Origin: Saprospiraceae bacterium
GTDB taxonomy: Bacteria; Bacteroidota; Bacteroidia; Chitinophagales; Saprospiraceae
Assembly (NCBI GenBank): GCA_028280415.1
Contig: JANQLV010000010.1
Location: forward strand, 1 to 50,360
Length of the DNA: 50,360 bases
Direction of reading: 5' to 3'
Shown here: piece after piece, positions 18,803-27,870 of the stretch
Position numbering within the stretch: position 1 is the stretch's first letter
How the letters are laid out: the number at the start of each line of letters is the position of its first letter
Made by a program: the position numbers and the translations under genes
The notes under the pieces: generated by a model
Databases searched by the model: none
What the model saw: the letters and a program-made list of their open reading frames with translations, nothing else
What the model was told of the DNA's origin: nothing

Positions 18803-19210
18803 TCAGGCAAAGTATTCAATTAAAGCCCAAATCATTAAAACAAATCCTACGAAAACAGCTAATCCGCCGACCCAGGAAATAAAACCTCCAAAACCAATAA
18901 AAAGAGACCATAATAAAAGCAGTACAATCCCCGCTCCGAAAACGATTAGTCCCAGGCGGAATCGCGAATCCTCAAGAAAGCCCATATCTGCCCCAGCCTT
19001 TTTTAATTTTCCTTTGCGCTTTAGCCGGGAAAGTTTCTTCTTTAGTTTTTTCTTTTGCCTTGCATTTAATTTCTCGTAAGCTTCCTTAGCCTTTTCTTTA
19101 GCGAGGGTTTCCTTTTGATGTTCCGGATGTACGGCAACTACCGCATTAATATCTACGGGACTTAATAAAATCAGCATGGAAAACAGCAAAAGGCTAAAAA
19201 CAGGTTTCAT
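18803..19210 (-). CDS. Small membrane protein with basic helical linker
   Basis: A 135-residue protein of unrecognised family. Visible parts: a signal peptide (residues 1-23, ending INA), a short periplasmic stretch with HPEHQ, a very Lys-rich helix (about 37-78, LNARQKKKLKKKLSRLKRKG), then two closely spaced membrane helices (about 86-105 and 107-133, with GFGGFISWVGGLAVFVGFV). The C-terminal part resembles small two-helix membrane proteins found in Bacteroidota. It may bind an acidic partner such as nucleic acid, lipid head groups or polysaccharide through the basic helix; this is inference. It diverges from the oxidoreductase gene. Confidence 0.7.
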   Translation of the reverse strand: MKPVFSLLLFSMLILLSPVDINAVVAVHPEHQKETLAKEKAKEAYEKLNARQKKKLKKKLSRLKRKGKLKKAGADMGFLEDSRFRLGLIVFGAGIVLLLLWSLFIGFGGFISWVGGLAVFVGFVLMIWALIEYFA

Positions 19211-19585
19211 AGAAAAAATAGTTTGATAATGAGGAAAAATTATAGTTCTTTAGGAAATTATTGAAATATTGTGCCCTGCCTAAAACTTGTTTGCTATGCC
19301 GGGAAAGTAATATTTTAGGTTCACCAAGTTTCTTTCTATTTCGAGATAGCATTAGCTATTGCGGAAGAAAAAACTGCTAAGTGAGTAGAAAAGACGCTTT
19401 CGCAGGCCAGCCGATAATTTTTTGACAGGTTCTTAGACGATCCTGATAGCTGCTATCATTACAATTTCTATTTTTATAGCAAGCTATCAGTAAATGCCGA
19501 AGTATTTTTTAAGTTTTCGTTCAAATATACCTGTGTATATCATAGAATTGCCTCGAAGTTAAAAAGAAGCGCCAGAAAGTAAATC
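19211..19585. other. Divergent intergenic region with GATAGC inverted pairs
   Basis: 375 bases between divergent genes. It contains several ATAGC/GCTAT pairs (see the separate entry at 19346-19490) and no credible ORF. Confidence 0.4.
19346..19490. promoter_or_regulatory. Cluster of ATAGC/GCTAT inverted pairs, including a long hairpin
   Basis: ATAGC-4-GCTAT at 19346-19359, then a hairpin at 19443-19490: CTGATAGCTGCTAT (19443-19456) pairs with ATAGCAAGCTATCAG (19476-19490) apart from one bulged base, with a 19-base loop. Each arm itself contains an ATAGC/GCTAT pair. Because both flanking genes read away from this region, it is not a terminator of either; an operator cluster or a structured leader of the downstream oxidoreductase is more likely. 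Confidence 0.4.
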
Positions 19586-20170
19586 ATGAACCCAAAAAAA
19601 ATTTTAATCATCAATGGTCATCCCGATAAAGAAAGCTTTAATTACGGGATTTCTGAAGCGTATAAAAAAGGGGCAAAAAGTTCTGAAGCAGAAGTAAAAG
19701 AAATCAGAATCAGAGAGTTAGAGTTTAATCCCAATTTGCAGTTTGGCTATAGAAAAAGAACAGAACTCGAACCCGATTTGCTCCATGCCCAGGAATTAAT
19801 AAAATGGGCAGATCATCTAGTTTGGGTGTATCCGGTATGGTGGGGTTCTGTACCAGCCATTATGAAAGGTTTTCTGGATCGGGTCCTGCTTCCCGGTTTT
19901 GCCTTTAAAAAACGCCCTGGTTCAGTTTGGTGGGATAAATACCTTAGCGGTAAAAGTGCCCGATTAATTTGTACCCTGGATCAACCGGCCTGGTATTACA
20001 AATTGGTTTACGGAAGTCCGAGTCATAAAGCCATGAAAAAACTGACTATGCAATTTATCGGGATCAGGCGGGTACGCATTACAGCTATTGGCCCTATACG
20101 TTTATCCAAAGATACCTTCAGAAATAATTGGTTAAAAAAGATAGAAAAACTGGGCGCGCAAAATAAATGA
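19586..20170 (+). CDS. NAD(P)H-dependent oxidoreductase, flavodoxin-like fold
   Basis: A 194-residue protein of the MdaB/KefF-like quinone oxidoreductase family, which reduces quinones or similar acceptors with NAD(P)H using FMN or FAD. The N-terminal phosphate-binding motif ILIINGHPDKESFNYGI (residues 5-21) and the flavin-binding segment WVYPVWWGSVPAIMKGFLDR (~73-92) are clear, followed by GFAFKKRPG. No signal peptide; cytoplasmic. It is followed after 29 bases by the GT39-like gene, which may share its transcript, although no functional link is obvious. Confidence 0.88.
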   Translation: MNPKKILIINGHPDKESFNYGISEAYKKGAKSSEAEVKEIRIRELEFNPNLQFGYRKRTELEPDLLHAQELIKWADHLVWVYPVWWGSVPAIMKGFLDRVLLPGFAFKKRPGSVWWDKYLSGKSARLICTLDQPAWYYKLVYGSPSHKAMKKLTMQFIGIRRVRITAIGPIRLSKDTFRNNWLKKIEKLGAQNK

Positions 20171-20199
20171 AAAAAATATTCCATTTGCTCCATTAATTT

Positions 20200-21762
20200 A
20201 TGCAAACGAAACTCAATCGATACAAGTATCCACTTTTTTTCTGGTCATTGATGACCGGGCTCTGTTTATATTTCGGTTATCTACAAATTTTTCACTATAC
20301 CCCCCGCTCGACTCACCAGTGGCGTCAGGCCGATAGTGCCTCACTGGTAAAAAATTATTATCAGGACGGGCTCCATTTTTTTAAGCCCAGGATGCATTAT
20401 GCGATGGGAGGCGATGGCTACGTTACCGGTGCCGGAGAAGCCCCTGTGTTTTATTATCTGGCTGCAGTGGCATACAAGGTTTTTGGCCCCAAAGAAGGTA
20501 TTTATCGTTTAATGAGTTTACTCACCTTTTTAATCGGGCTTTTTTTAATCTGTAAAATTCTGGCTCGGGAACTGGACGACTGGTGGATTCCAACCACATT
20601 GGCAGGCTTAATTATGACTGCGCCAATCATTGCATTTTACGGTTTTAATTTTACTCCAAATATTCCGGCACAAGGCCTGGCCATGATCGGAATTTATTTC
20701 TTTTACCAGTTTTACAAAAAGAAGCGGATAAAACTTTTCTATTGGAGCATGTTTTTTTACATGCTGGCCGGTTTGATAAAGATATCAGCTTTGATGAGTT
20801 TCCTCATCATTCTTGGTTTATACTTTTTGGACCTGTTTAGATTACTCGACAAAAAAAGGAAAAACAAAATATTCGAAAAAGCCTTAGTCTACCTTCCGGG
20901 CTTCTTATTAGTTTTTGGAGCGGCATTTCTCTGGAAGTTATGGGCGGATCAATACAATGACACCCATAATGTCAAATACTTCCTTTCCACCACTCGTCCG
21001 ATTTGGGATATAGATAAAGGTAAGATTGTATATATATTAAAACGAATCTGGGATGTATGGATGCCTGCCTATTTTAGTCCTTCGATGATCGGACTTATTG
21101 GCCTCTCCCTTTTGTTTTTATTAGTCAGCCCCCGAAAGCATGCCAGGGTACTGTATCTTGGCTTACTGGCTTTGTTTTTTGGCTGTCTGGGTTTTTTCTG
21201 CCTGTGGTTTCAACAATTCAGCGATCACGATTACTATATTATTGAAATATTCTTATTGCCAATTCTGGTACTGGTAATGCTGTTTATATTTATCAAAAAG
21301 AAATGGCCCGGACTATTTAACAACTGGATATTCCGAATCGCACTGCTTGGTTTCGTTTGGTATAATGCCTATTATACCAAAGATATATTAAGCTATCGCT
21401 ATGATCAGGATAGTGTTTTTATGTCTTATTTTAATCCGGATTTATACAAAACCGAAGAGCTGCAGGCCTTTCTTCAAGGATTGGGAATTAGTTATCCGGA
21501 CAAGGTTGTTAGCGCTCCGGATACCAGTCCAAATAATACACTTTATCACTATAACCTACTAGGCTGGACAGAACTCTATCTCGGCACTGAAATGCACACG
21601 GCTTATGTAAAAAAACGTGCAAAGGATGGTGCGCAATACTTAATTATTAATCAAAAAGATTATCTCGAAAAAGAAAACCTAAAAGAGGTCTTGATATACC
21701 CTATGGGGAATTTTAATAATTCCGTTTTTGTATTTGATATCAGGCCCTTTGGAAAAGAATAA
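20200..21762 (+). CDS. GT39-like polytopic membrane glycosyltransferase
   Basis: A 520-residue membrane protein with about ten hydrophobic helices. The first periplasmic loop has the acidic motif region HQWRQADSASLVKNYYQDG (~39-58) followed by GEAPVFYYLAAVAYKVFGP, the layout of the PMT/ArnT (GT-C) superfamily in which an aspartate in the first loop is catalytic. Such enzymes transfer a sugar from a polyprenyl-phosphate donor to lipid, protein or glycan on the outer face of the inner membrane. The C-terminal ~90 residues are a soluble domain. Donor and acceptor cannot be told. It lies between an oxidoreductase and the AddB-like nuclease. Confidence 0.8.
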   Translation: MQTKLNRYKYPLFFWSLMTGLCLYFGYLQIFHYTPRSTHQWRQADSASLVKNYYQDGLHFFKPRMHYAMGGDGYVTGAGEAPVFYYLAAVAYKVFGPKEGIYRLMSLLTFLIGLFLICKILARELDDWWIPTTLAGLIMTAPIIAFYGFNFTPNIPAQGLAMIGIYFFYQFYKKKRIKLFYWSMFFYMLAGLIKISALMSFLIILGLYFLDLFRLLDKKRKNKIFEKALVYLPGFLLVFGAAFLWKLWADQYNDTHNVKYFLSTTRPIWDIDKGKIVYILKRIWDVWMPAYFSPSMIGLIGLSLLFLLVSPRKHARVLYLGLLALFFGCLGFFCLWFQQFSDHDYYIIEIFLLPILVLVMLFIFIKKKWPGLFNNWIFRIALLGFVWYNAYYTKDILSYRYDQDSVFMSYFNPDLYKTEELQAFLQGLGISYPDKVVSAPDTSPNNTLYHYNLLGWTELYLGTEMHTAYVKKRAKDGAQYLIINQKDYLEKENLKEVLIYPMGNFNNSVFVFDIRPFGKE

Positions 21763-21776
21763 CAAACCTCGAGCAT

Positions 21777-21807
21777 CGAATAACGAATAACGAATAACGA
21801 ATAACGA
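21777..21807 (+). repeat. Heptamer tandem repeat (CGAATAA) at the start of the AddB-like gene
   Basis: Four perfect CGAATAA units at 21777-21804, followed by CGA running into the ATG at 21808. The repeat fills the space between the stop of the previous gene (21762) and this start, where a ribosome-binding site would be. Copy-number change would alter spacing in seven-base steps. Confidence 0.85.
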
Positions 21808-24525
21808 ATGAAAATTTTCTTTGGTCTACAGTTTGAAGAATTGGTGTACCCACAAGCAGAAGGCATACAGGGAGGGCTGAGTTATCTGGGACCACAGGGT
21901 TTACTTTTGATGCTTGAATCCTATCTGGGGCTAATTGGCCATCCTGCGGATAATGAGCATATCCGGATCGAGCAGTATCGACAAGCAATCCGGAAGCATA
22001 GAGAACAAAATATACCGTCTTTTTATGAAAACTCTTTTCTGGCAGATCAATTGGCAACAGCGGCCCGCTTGTTACAGCTCAGGGATGAATTAAAATTATC
22101 GGGCTGGAACTTCCAAACCGGTGAAGCGAGTCCAAATCGCCTACGAGTCCTGGCTGCAATAGAGCGTATTTTACAAAATGGTGAAAACAAGCTGGCCCCC
22201 GGCTTTGCAGATCGTTTTATGATGATTCTGGAAAAACTCCCCGCAACTGTACTCCCGATAAAGGATTTTTTTCACAATGAGCCCCTGGAGGTATTACCCG
22301 GTTATTATAAAAAGCTTTTTTCGCTATTCAAAGCTCAGGACATCAACATTAGCAAGCTACCAGAACCGGAAGCAAAAGGCGAAAAGGACCTGGACCATTT
22401 CAAAAAGTTCTTGCTGCGAAAAAATAAAAATATACGAAAAACAGCCAGGGCCGACGGATCACTTTTTATATTAAAAGCCAAGCGTGAAACCGAAGCAGCG
22501 ACCTTTTTGGCCAAACTTCTGGAAAACAATGCTGCGTTTCAACCACTCTGCCTGATCCCGGAAAAAAACAGAGCCTTGGATAATGCCATTATTCAGGAGG
22601 GAATGCCGAGTTTTGGAATCTTATCGGCGAGCCTGGCCAGGCCAAGCTTGCAAATTCTCAAACTCGCTCCGGCTTTTCTCTGGTATCCGATCGACCCCTA
22701 TAAAGTCATGGAGTTTGTTTCGCTTTCGCTCAAGCCTCTGGATGATGAACTTGCCGAACTCATTGCCAATCTCATGGCTCAGAATCCGGGGTTAAATAGC
22801 GATATCTGGCATTATCAGATTAATGATTTTTTTAGAAACTTAAAGGAGCAAGCTGCAAATGATAAAAGTATCGATTTCAAAAAAATAAAATCAGAATATG
22901 AATTTTGGTTTGAGCGCAGAAGATATGATATTGGAAAATCAGTACCTAAAGTTGAAGTCATTCGGGTTTTCAACTTTATCTCTAACTGGGTAAAAGCATT
23001 ACTGGATGAACGCGCTCAGCGCAATAGCTCCCTGATTGTTCTTGGAGAACAGGCCAAACGAATTATCGATTTGCTTCAGGCATTTCCGGAAAGCGATAAA
23101 GATCTGACCAACCTCGAATTGGAGCGAATCGTGCGTACAATTTATAAACCTTCTCCGGTCACCTTCACAGAAACGGCACTCGGACATCTGCCTTTTGTCT
23201 ATCAATCCAGCGCAGTTATCGCTCCGGTAGATAGCCTCGTTTGGTGGAACTTTTCTCATCTTGAACAAGAGCATTTTTTTTCAAACTGGTACGAAAGCGA
23301 AATACGCTATCTTGCTAAAAAGGGAATCAAGCTGACAAGCCCCCAGGATGAAAATGCCCGTTTACTCTGGCAAAGACCCAGAGCCATCCTGCATTGCCAA
23401 AAACAACTTTTATTGGTCATCCCCGAAAAAGTTGATGGCTCAGCCGTTTTTCCACATCCGCTTTTCGACGAATTGCAAGCCGCTTTTGGAGATATATCCG
23501 ATATTACTTTTTCAATCGAAAATAAACATTCAAGGGAGCAGGCTTTCACAGGTTTTTTTAATATACCTCAACAACAAACACTGGCCTATCGCCAACTTGG
23601 CAAGCCAAAAGCTTTTATACATATTGAGCAAGCCGAAAAACTGGATCGCCGACCAGAAGAAACCTTTACCAGTCTTGATAATTTATTCTATTATCCCTAT
23701 CAGTGGATTTTCCGTTATAAAATCAAATTACGCAAATCAAGTATACTAAGTATTGTCAAGGATGTCACTTTAATGGGTAATCTGGCACATCGTTTTTTTG
23801 AACTCTTTTTTTCTCAGGAGGATATAGAACAGTGGAATCAGCAGGAAGTGGAAAAATGGATAGATGATCAATCCTATAGCTTGCTTTCCAAAGAAGGTGC
23901 AGTACTGCTGATGTACGGCAGAGAACCAGAAAAAATAGCCTTTATCAATCGGGTAAAATATGCAATCTGGAGTTTACTGACGATGATTAAAAATAATAGC
24001 TGGAAAGTCCTGGGTACAGAGCAAAAAACCGGTGGAAAATTCCTCGATATTCCGGTCAAGGGAAAAGCAGACATCGTCTTGCAAAGAGGTGAAGAAAGAA
24101 TGGTGATCGATCTTAAATGGAGAGGTAGCCATTGGCGGGAACGAGTGATCAAAAACGAGGAAGATTTGCAGTTGGTCACCTATGCCCGTTTCCTGACAGC
24201 AGATGAGAACTGGGCGCATACCGCTTATTTTATTATTGAAAATGGAAAAGCCATCGCTCGTAATAATCTGGGTTTTAAAGAAATTACCGGCGCTGCTCCC
24301 GAAAGCAATCACATTGAAGTCAACGAACGCATCTGGAAAAAGATGGAAGCCACCTATCAATGGCGAATAGAACAAATCCGGGAAGGGCTTATCGAAATCA
24401 GAACCAGCCAAACAGTCGGAGAAATCGAAGAATCTTACGGTGAGCTTTTGATGGATAAACTGGAAATGAAAGATCAGGATGCTCCTTATGATGATTACAG
24501 GACCTTGATTAATCTAATTGAGTAA
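21808..24525 (+). CDS. AddB-like PD-(D/E)XK nuclease
   Basis: A 905-residue protein. The C-terminal third is a RecB-type nuclease: GNLAHRFFE with the conserved histidine (~658), Asp755 in GKADIVLQ, Asp768-x-Lys770 in MVIDLKWRG, and the downstream QLVTYARF (Gln787-x3-Tyr791). The first two thirds look like a degenerate UvrD-type helicase fold (for example GILSASLARPSLQILKLAP), without a convincing Walker A, as in AddB subunits. AddAB resects double-strand DNA ends for recombination. No AddA-like helicase is in this window, so the partner, if any, is elsewhere. The start codon is fixed by the heptamer repeat just before it. A standalone nuclease role is a less likely alternative. Confidence 0.8.
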   Translation: MKIFFGLQFEELVYPQAEGIQGGLSYLGPQGLLLMLESYLGLIGHPADNEHIRIEQYRQAIRKHREQNIPSFYENSFLADQLATAARLLQLRDELKLSGWNFQTGEASPNRLRVLAAIERILQNGENKLAPGFADRFMMILEKLPATVLPIKDFFHNEPLEVLPGYYKKLFSLFKAQDINISKLPEPEAKGEKDLDHFKKFLLRKNKNIRKTARADGSLFILKAKRETEAATFLAKLLENNAAFQPLCLIPEKNRALDNAIIQEGMPSFGILSASLARPSLQILKLAPAFLWYPIDPYKVMEFVSLSLKPLDDELAELIANLMAQNPGLNSDIWHYQINDFFRNLKEQAANDKSIDFKKIKSEYEFWFERRRYDIGKSVPKVEVIRVFNFISNWVKALLDERAQRNSSLIVLGEQAKRIIDLLQAFPESDKDLTNLELERIVRTIYKPSPVTFTETALGHLPFVYQSSAVIAPVDSLVWWNFSHLEQEHFFSNWYESEIRYLAKKGIKLTSPQDENARLLWQRPRAILHCQKQLLLVIPEKVDGSAVFPHPLFDELQAAFGDISDITFSIENKHSREQAFTGFFNIPQQQTLAYRQLGKPKAFIHIEQAEKLDRRPEETFTSLDNLFYYPYQWIFRYKIKLRKSSILSIVKDVTLMGNLAHRFFELFFSQEDIEQWNQQEVEKWIDDQSYSLLSKEGAVLLMYGREPEKIAFINRVKYAIWSLLTMIKNNSWKVLGTEQKTGGKFLDIPVKGKADIVLQRGEERMVIDLKWRGSHWRERVIKNEEDLQLVTYARFLTADENWAHTAYFIIENGKAIARNNLGFKEITGAAPESNHIEVNERIWKKMEATYQWRIEQIREGLIEIRTSQTVGEIEESYGELLMDKLEMKDQDAPYDDYRTLINLIE

Positions 24526-24924
24526 ATAGCCTTCGCAAGATATTAAACTGTGTTTGGATTTGGTTCTTTTAATCGAGAATAGTTAGTTTTAGCAACTCTC
24601 ATAGCTGATGCTTTTTACCGGTATTTCCCTTTTTCCTTCCCTTACCAATAAAAATTCATTATTTACCCAACCTTTAAGCTTTACTGCTCGTGTAGTTTTA
24701 TGTCTTTATAAATATTCAGCCTAATGTTAAATAAGACGATCTTTTTATCCTTTTTATTCACCGGGTATCAATATCCGGTCGGGGAAAAGTCTGTATTTGG
24801 CTTATCCTATACGATTAGTGCTTACATAAAAGCAAAACAAGTGGAGTTTGAAGCGGAAAGTTTACTTTTTCAGCAGGGAAATTAGCACTGTTTTATATTT
24901 TTAATACAAACAAAAAATATAGGA
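24526..24924. other. Intergenic region before the envelope operon
   Basis: 399 bases between the nuclease stop and the first barrel gene. It probably holds the operon promoter. A 53-codon frame (24724-24885) is listed separately with low confidence. Otherwise nothing recognisable. Confidence 0.4.
24724..24885 (+). CDS. Possible small ORF of 53 codons
   Basis: ATG at 24724, stop TAG at 24883-24885. The product begins MLNKTIFLSFLFTGYQYPVG, a hydrophobic N-terminus that could pass for a short signal peptide, and ends in a charged tail. It sits just ahead of the barrel operon in the same direction. I recognise no family, and chance is quite possible. Confidence 0.2.
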   Translation: MLNKTIFLSFLFTGYQYPVGEKSVFGLSYTISAYIKAKQVEFEAESLLFQQGN

Positions 24925-25494
24925 ATGAAAAAAATACTACTCATTAATCTCTTAATCTTATCCGGAGCTTTTCTTTTCGGGCAATATAATGAGATCAGTA
25001 TTTCGACCAGAGCAACGTATAAATCTATTCTGGATAAAGGTCTCGCACTCAGTTATTTCAGAGCGACTGCTCCTCAATCTGCTTTGGGCATCAGGCTGAA
25101 CTATAGTAATAACCGGGAAGATTATGTTTTAAAAAACAGGCCAATCATTGATTTGGATATCAGTCATCGATGGAATCTGCTTCGTAATGAGAGGTTTCGC
25201 TTTTTAACGGAAGTGGGTTCCTCATTCAGAAGAGAACAGCACTTCTGGTTCGATCCCTTATTTTGTGGTACAGGCTTACCAATAGACGGTCGCGCGCCAT
25301 ATATTGATCACTACCGGGAGTATTCGACTAACAGTTTAATGGGAATTGCCCGTCTGGGTATAGATGTCCGTATCTTCAAATCCTTTCGACTGGGTACCGG
25401 CTGTGATGCACGTTTTTTTATATTGAGAAATAATAATGAGAATGGGGAAAATCTGCAAACTCAGTCTTACCTCAATTTTTCTTACATCTTCTAA
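24925..25494 (+). CDS. Small outer-membrane beta-barrel-like protein, copy 1 of 3
   Basis: A 189-residue protein with a signal peptide ending LFGQ, then YNEISISTRATYKSILDKG. The mature part alternates hydrophobic and polar residues and ends in SYLNFSYIF, a terminal aromatic strand typical of outer-membrane barrels. The motif GLALSYFRA-x5-ALGIRLNY (about residues 38-60) is shared with the next two genes, so the three arose by tandem duplication. It is the first gene of a tight five-gene operon (3 bases to the next gene). Function is unknown; a small barrel of roughly eight strands is the best structural guess. Confidence 0.7.
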   Translation: MKKILLINLLILSGAFLFGQYNEISISTRATYKSILDKGLALSYFRATAPQSALGIRLNYSNNREDYVLKNRPIIDLDISHRWNLLRNERFRFLTEVGSSFRREQHFWFDPLFCGTGLPIDGRAPYIDHYREYSTNSLMGIARLGIDVRIFKSFRLGTGCDARFFILRNNNENGENLQTQSYLNFSYIF

Positions 25495-25497
25495 GCT

Positions 25498-26055
25498 ATG
25501 AAAAATTTAATCCTGCTTTTTTGTTTATTGCTGAGCTATACTACCTGGGGACAAAGTCACGAGGTTCAAATTAGCTACCAAAAGCCAATCAAAAAGCATG
25601 GTATAGGGGATGGTTTGGCCCTGGCTTATTTTCACAATTTCAATGCACAGGCAGCATTGGGCTTCAAAACAAATCTTAATTATTATCAATCTAACGATTC
25701 TCATAATATCCGGCGGTATACAGGAAGCTTGGACCTGGTACAAAGGTGGAATTTTATTAAGAATAGTAAAATCCGTTTGATGCCGGAAGCTGGTCTTTCT
25801 TATCTGAGAAGATATGAAAAACGAGCACAGATAACTGATGGTTGTTTGTACTCATATCTGGGAAGCGACCTGATAGATACCAGTATCAACCACCTTGGCT
25901 GGCTAATGGGGCTAAGTGCGGATTTTAGTGTATTAAAATTTCTAAATATCGGAATCGCTTATCAGCACAGTGCTTATGTTTTCAATAATATGGACCATGA
26001 AGACTCCCGGCTCTATAAGGCAGGCTTTAATTTTTTTACCAGTCTAAGACTTTAA
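25498..26055 (+). CDS. Small outer-membrane beta-barrel-like protein, copy 2 of 3
   Basis: A 185-residue paralogue of its neighbours. Signal peptide MKNLILLFCLLLSYTTWGQ, mature start SHEVQISYQKPI. The shared motif reads GLALAYFHNFNAQAALGFK, followed by LDLVQRWNFIKNSKIRLMPE, which lines up with LDISHRWNLLRNERFRFLTE in copy 1. The C-terminus GFNFFTSLRL is strand-like. It starts 3 bases after the stop of copy 1 and ends 3 bases before the start of copy 3, so the three must be co-translated from one message. Confidence 0.7.
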   Translation: MKNLILLFCLLLSYTTWGQSHEVQISYQKPIKKHGIGDGLALAYFHNFNAQAALGFKTNLNYYQSNDSHNIRRYTGSLDLVQRWNFIKNSKIRLMPEAGLSYLRRYEKRAQITDGCLYSYLGSDLIDTSINHLGWLMGLSADFSVLKFLNIGIAYQHSAYVFNNMDHEDSRLYKAGFNFFTSLRL

Positions 26056-26058
26056 CGT

Positions 26059-26610
26059 ATGAATTCAAAAAGCTTTTTCTTCTTCACCCTGCTGTTTTTC
26101 AGTATTGCCAAAATAGAAGCGCAAAACAATGAAATCATCATTGGCAATGCTTACTTCAATAATGGGAACATACTTTCGGGACTCGAATTAAGCTATTTTA
26201 GAACTGTAGAGGGCAATTATGCCCTGGGCCTACGCAGCGGTTTACAATTCGAGCACAGTGAAAGTCCCTATCTTAGTAGAAAGCATTGGTCCTTTTCTAT
26301 ACTTAGTCGATTCAAAACAAGCAGCCATAAAAGAATCAGCACTTTTATTGAATCCGGTCTTTCTTTTTTTAGAATAAGAAAAATGAATTTCCTGGCCGTG
26401 AGGCCAGTAGAAAGTACTCTTTTGATGGTCCCAGAAAAATCGAATTATACCGGTTTTACCCTGGGCGCAACTATCAATTATCGCATTAGCAAACATTTCC
26501 AATTCGGAATAAATTATCGTTCATACTTAATATTTCCAATTGATTACAAAAACAATAAATCCACAAAATTTGAATCTTTTCCAGTAAGTACATTAATTTA
26601 CACCTTTTAA
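26059..26610 (+). CDS. Small outer-membrane beta-barrel-like protein, copy 3 of 3
   Basis: A 183-residue paralogue. Signal peptide MNSKSFFFFTLLFFSIAKIE, cleaved after AQ, mature start NNEIIIGNAYFNNGN. The family motif appears as GLELSYFRTVEGNYALGLRS, and FSILSRFKTSSHKRISTFIE takes the place of the R-W-N segment of the other copies, making it the most diverged of the three. It ends in PVSTLIYTF, again a barrel-like last strand. Nine bases separate it from the LVIVD lipoprotein gene. Confidence 0.7.
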   Translation: MNSKSFFFFTLLFFSIAKIEAQNNEIIIGNAYFNNGNILSGLELSYFRTVEGNYALGLRSGLQFEHSESPYLSRKHWSFSILSRFKTSSHKRISTFIESGLSFFRIRKMNFLAVRPVESTLLMVPEKSNYTGFTLGATINYRISKHFQFGINYRSYLIFPIDYKNNKSTKFESFPVSTLIYTF

Positions 26611-26619
26611 AAATATGTT

Positions 26620-27870
26620 ATGAAAAATAGTATTCATCTTATCGCCCTGTTAAGTCTTTCCTTTTTCTTTTCTGCATGCTTAAAGGACAAATGTGAAAGA
26701 GAGGTCACCTATCTAAAAGCTACTCCGGTTTACTACAATCTGGAAGAAATCAGAAACAGTATCGAGCTCGAAGCGTCAAAAACACTGAAGGTTCCCGGCA
26801 AAATTTATTATTACAATAATTACCTGTTCATTAATGAGCAAAAAGAAGGTGTCCATATTTTTGATAATAATGATCCGCAAAATCCGGTAAATCTGGGCTT
26901 CCTGAAGATTCCGGGTAATGTTGATATCGCAGTAAGACAAGGCATCCTGTACGCTGATAGCTATATCGATCTGGTTGCCATCGACATTCGGGATATCAGC
27001 AATCCGGTAGTCCTGCATCGGGTAGAAGCAACTTTCCCGCAATACGGAATTACTCAGGAGGGACTTCTGATCGATTATATCTATGAAGAAGTTACGGAAA
27101 TGAGAGATTGCGATATTGACGGTATTGGAATTTTCAACGAGCAAATAGACCTTGCTACTGCCGAATCCACCGGTGTTTTAAACAGTAGTGGCGGTAATGG
27201 AACAGGAGGTTCTCTGGCCCGTTTCGCCCTTTATGACAATTATCTTTACACCATTGATTATAGCAATCTGCATGTTTTTGACATCAGTCAGCTCAATCAG
27301 CCTACCGAAGTGAATGAAGTAGTCGTTGGCTGGGATATTGAAACTATTTTTTCCTATACGGATAAATTATTTATCGGCTCGACCACTGGTATGATTATCA
27401 TGAATGCGGCTAATCCAACTGCTCCCGAATACTTGTCCTCATATGATCACTTCCTGGGATGTGATCCGGTTTTTGTCAAAGAGCCTTATGCTTATGTTAC
27501 CCTGCGATCCGGTAACCAGTTTTGCGCAGATAACGGGAATCAGCTCGACCTGGTAAATATCACAGATATGAGTTCCATCTATCTGGAAAAATCATTTGGG
27601 ATGGACAACCCACATGGTTTAAGTATCAAAGACAATACGCTTTTCATTTGTGAAGGGGATTTTGGTTTAAAAGCTTTTGATATTGAAAAACCATTGGAGC
27701 TGGATCAGCATCAACTGGCACATTTGAAGAATATTCAATCTTTCGATATCATTTCATTACCCGGCACCAATGGGCAAATACTGGTAATTGGTACGGATGG
27801 TTTTTATCAGTATGATGTAAGGGATATTGAAAATCCAGTTTTACTAAGCCATATTCCTGTTGAAAAATGA
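26620..27870 (+). CDS. LVIVD-repeat lipoprotein
   Basis: A 416-residue lipoprotein: the signal peptide ends in FFFSAC with the lipid-modified cysteine at residue 20. The mature part is built of LVIVD-type repeats, each a four-stranded blade of a probable beta-propeller, with recurring phrases such as GVHIFDNNDPQNPVNLG, LVAIDIRDISNPVVLHR and GLKAFDIEKPLEL. LVIVD proteins are surface or periplasmic and common in Bacteroidota and archaea; their ligands are mostly unknown. It is the fourth gene of the operon and its stop overlaps the next start by four bases (ATGA), which points to translational coupling with the barrel that follows. Confidence 0.85.
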   Translation: MKNSIHLIALLSLSFFFSACLKDKCEREVTYLKATPVYYNLEEIRNSIELEASKTLKVPGKIYYYNNYLFINEQKEGVHIFDNNDPQNPVNLGFLKIPGNVDIAVRQGILYADSYIDLVAIDIRDISNPVVLHRVEATFPQYGITQEGLLIDYIYEEVTEMRDCDIDGIGIFNEQIDLATAESTGVLNSSGGNGTGGSLARFALYDNYLYTIDYSNLHVFDISQLNQPTEVNEVVVGWDIETIFSYTDKLFIGSTTGMIIMNAANPTAPEYLSSYDHFLGCDPVFVKEPYAYVTLRSGNQFCADNGNQLDLVNITDMSSIYLEKSFGMDNPHGLSIKDNTLFICEGDFGLKAFDIEKPLELDQHQLAHLKNIQSFDIISLPGTNGQILVIGTDGFYQYDVRDIENPVLLSHIPVEK

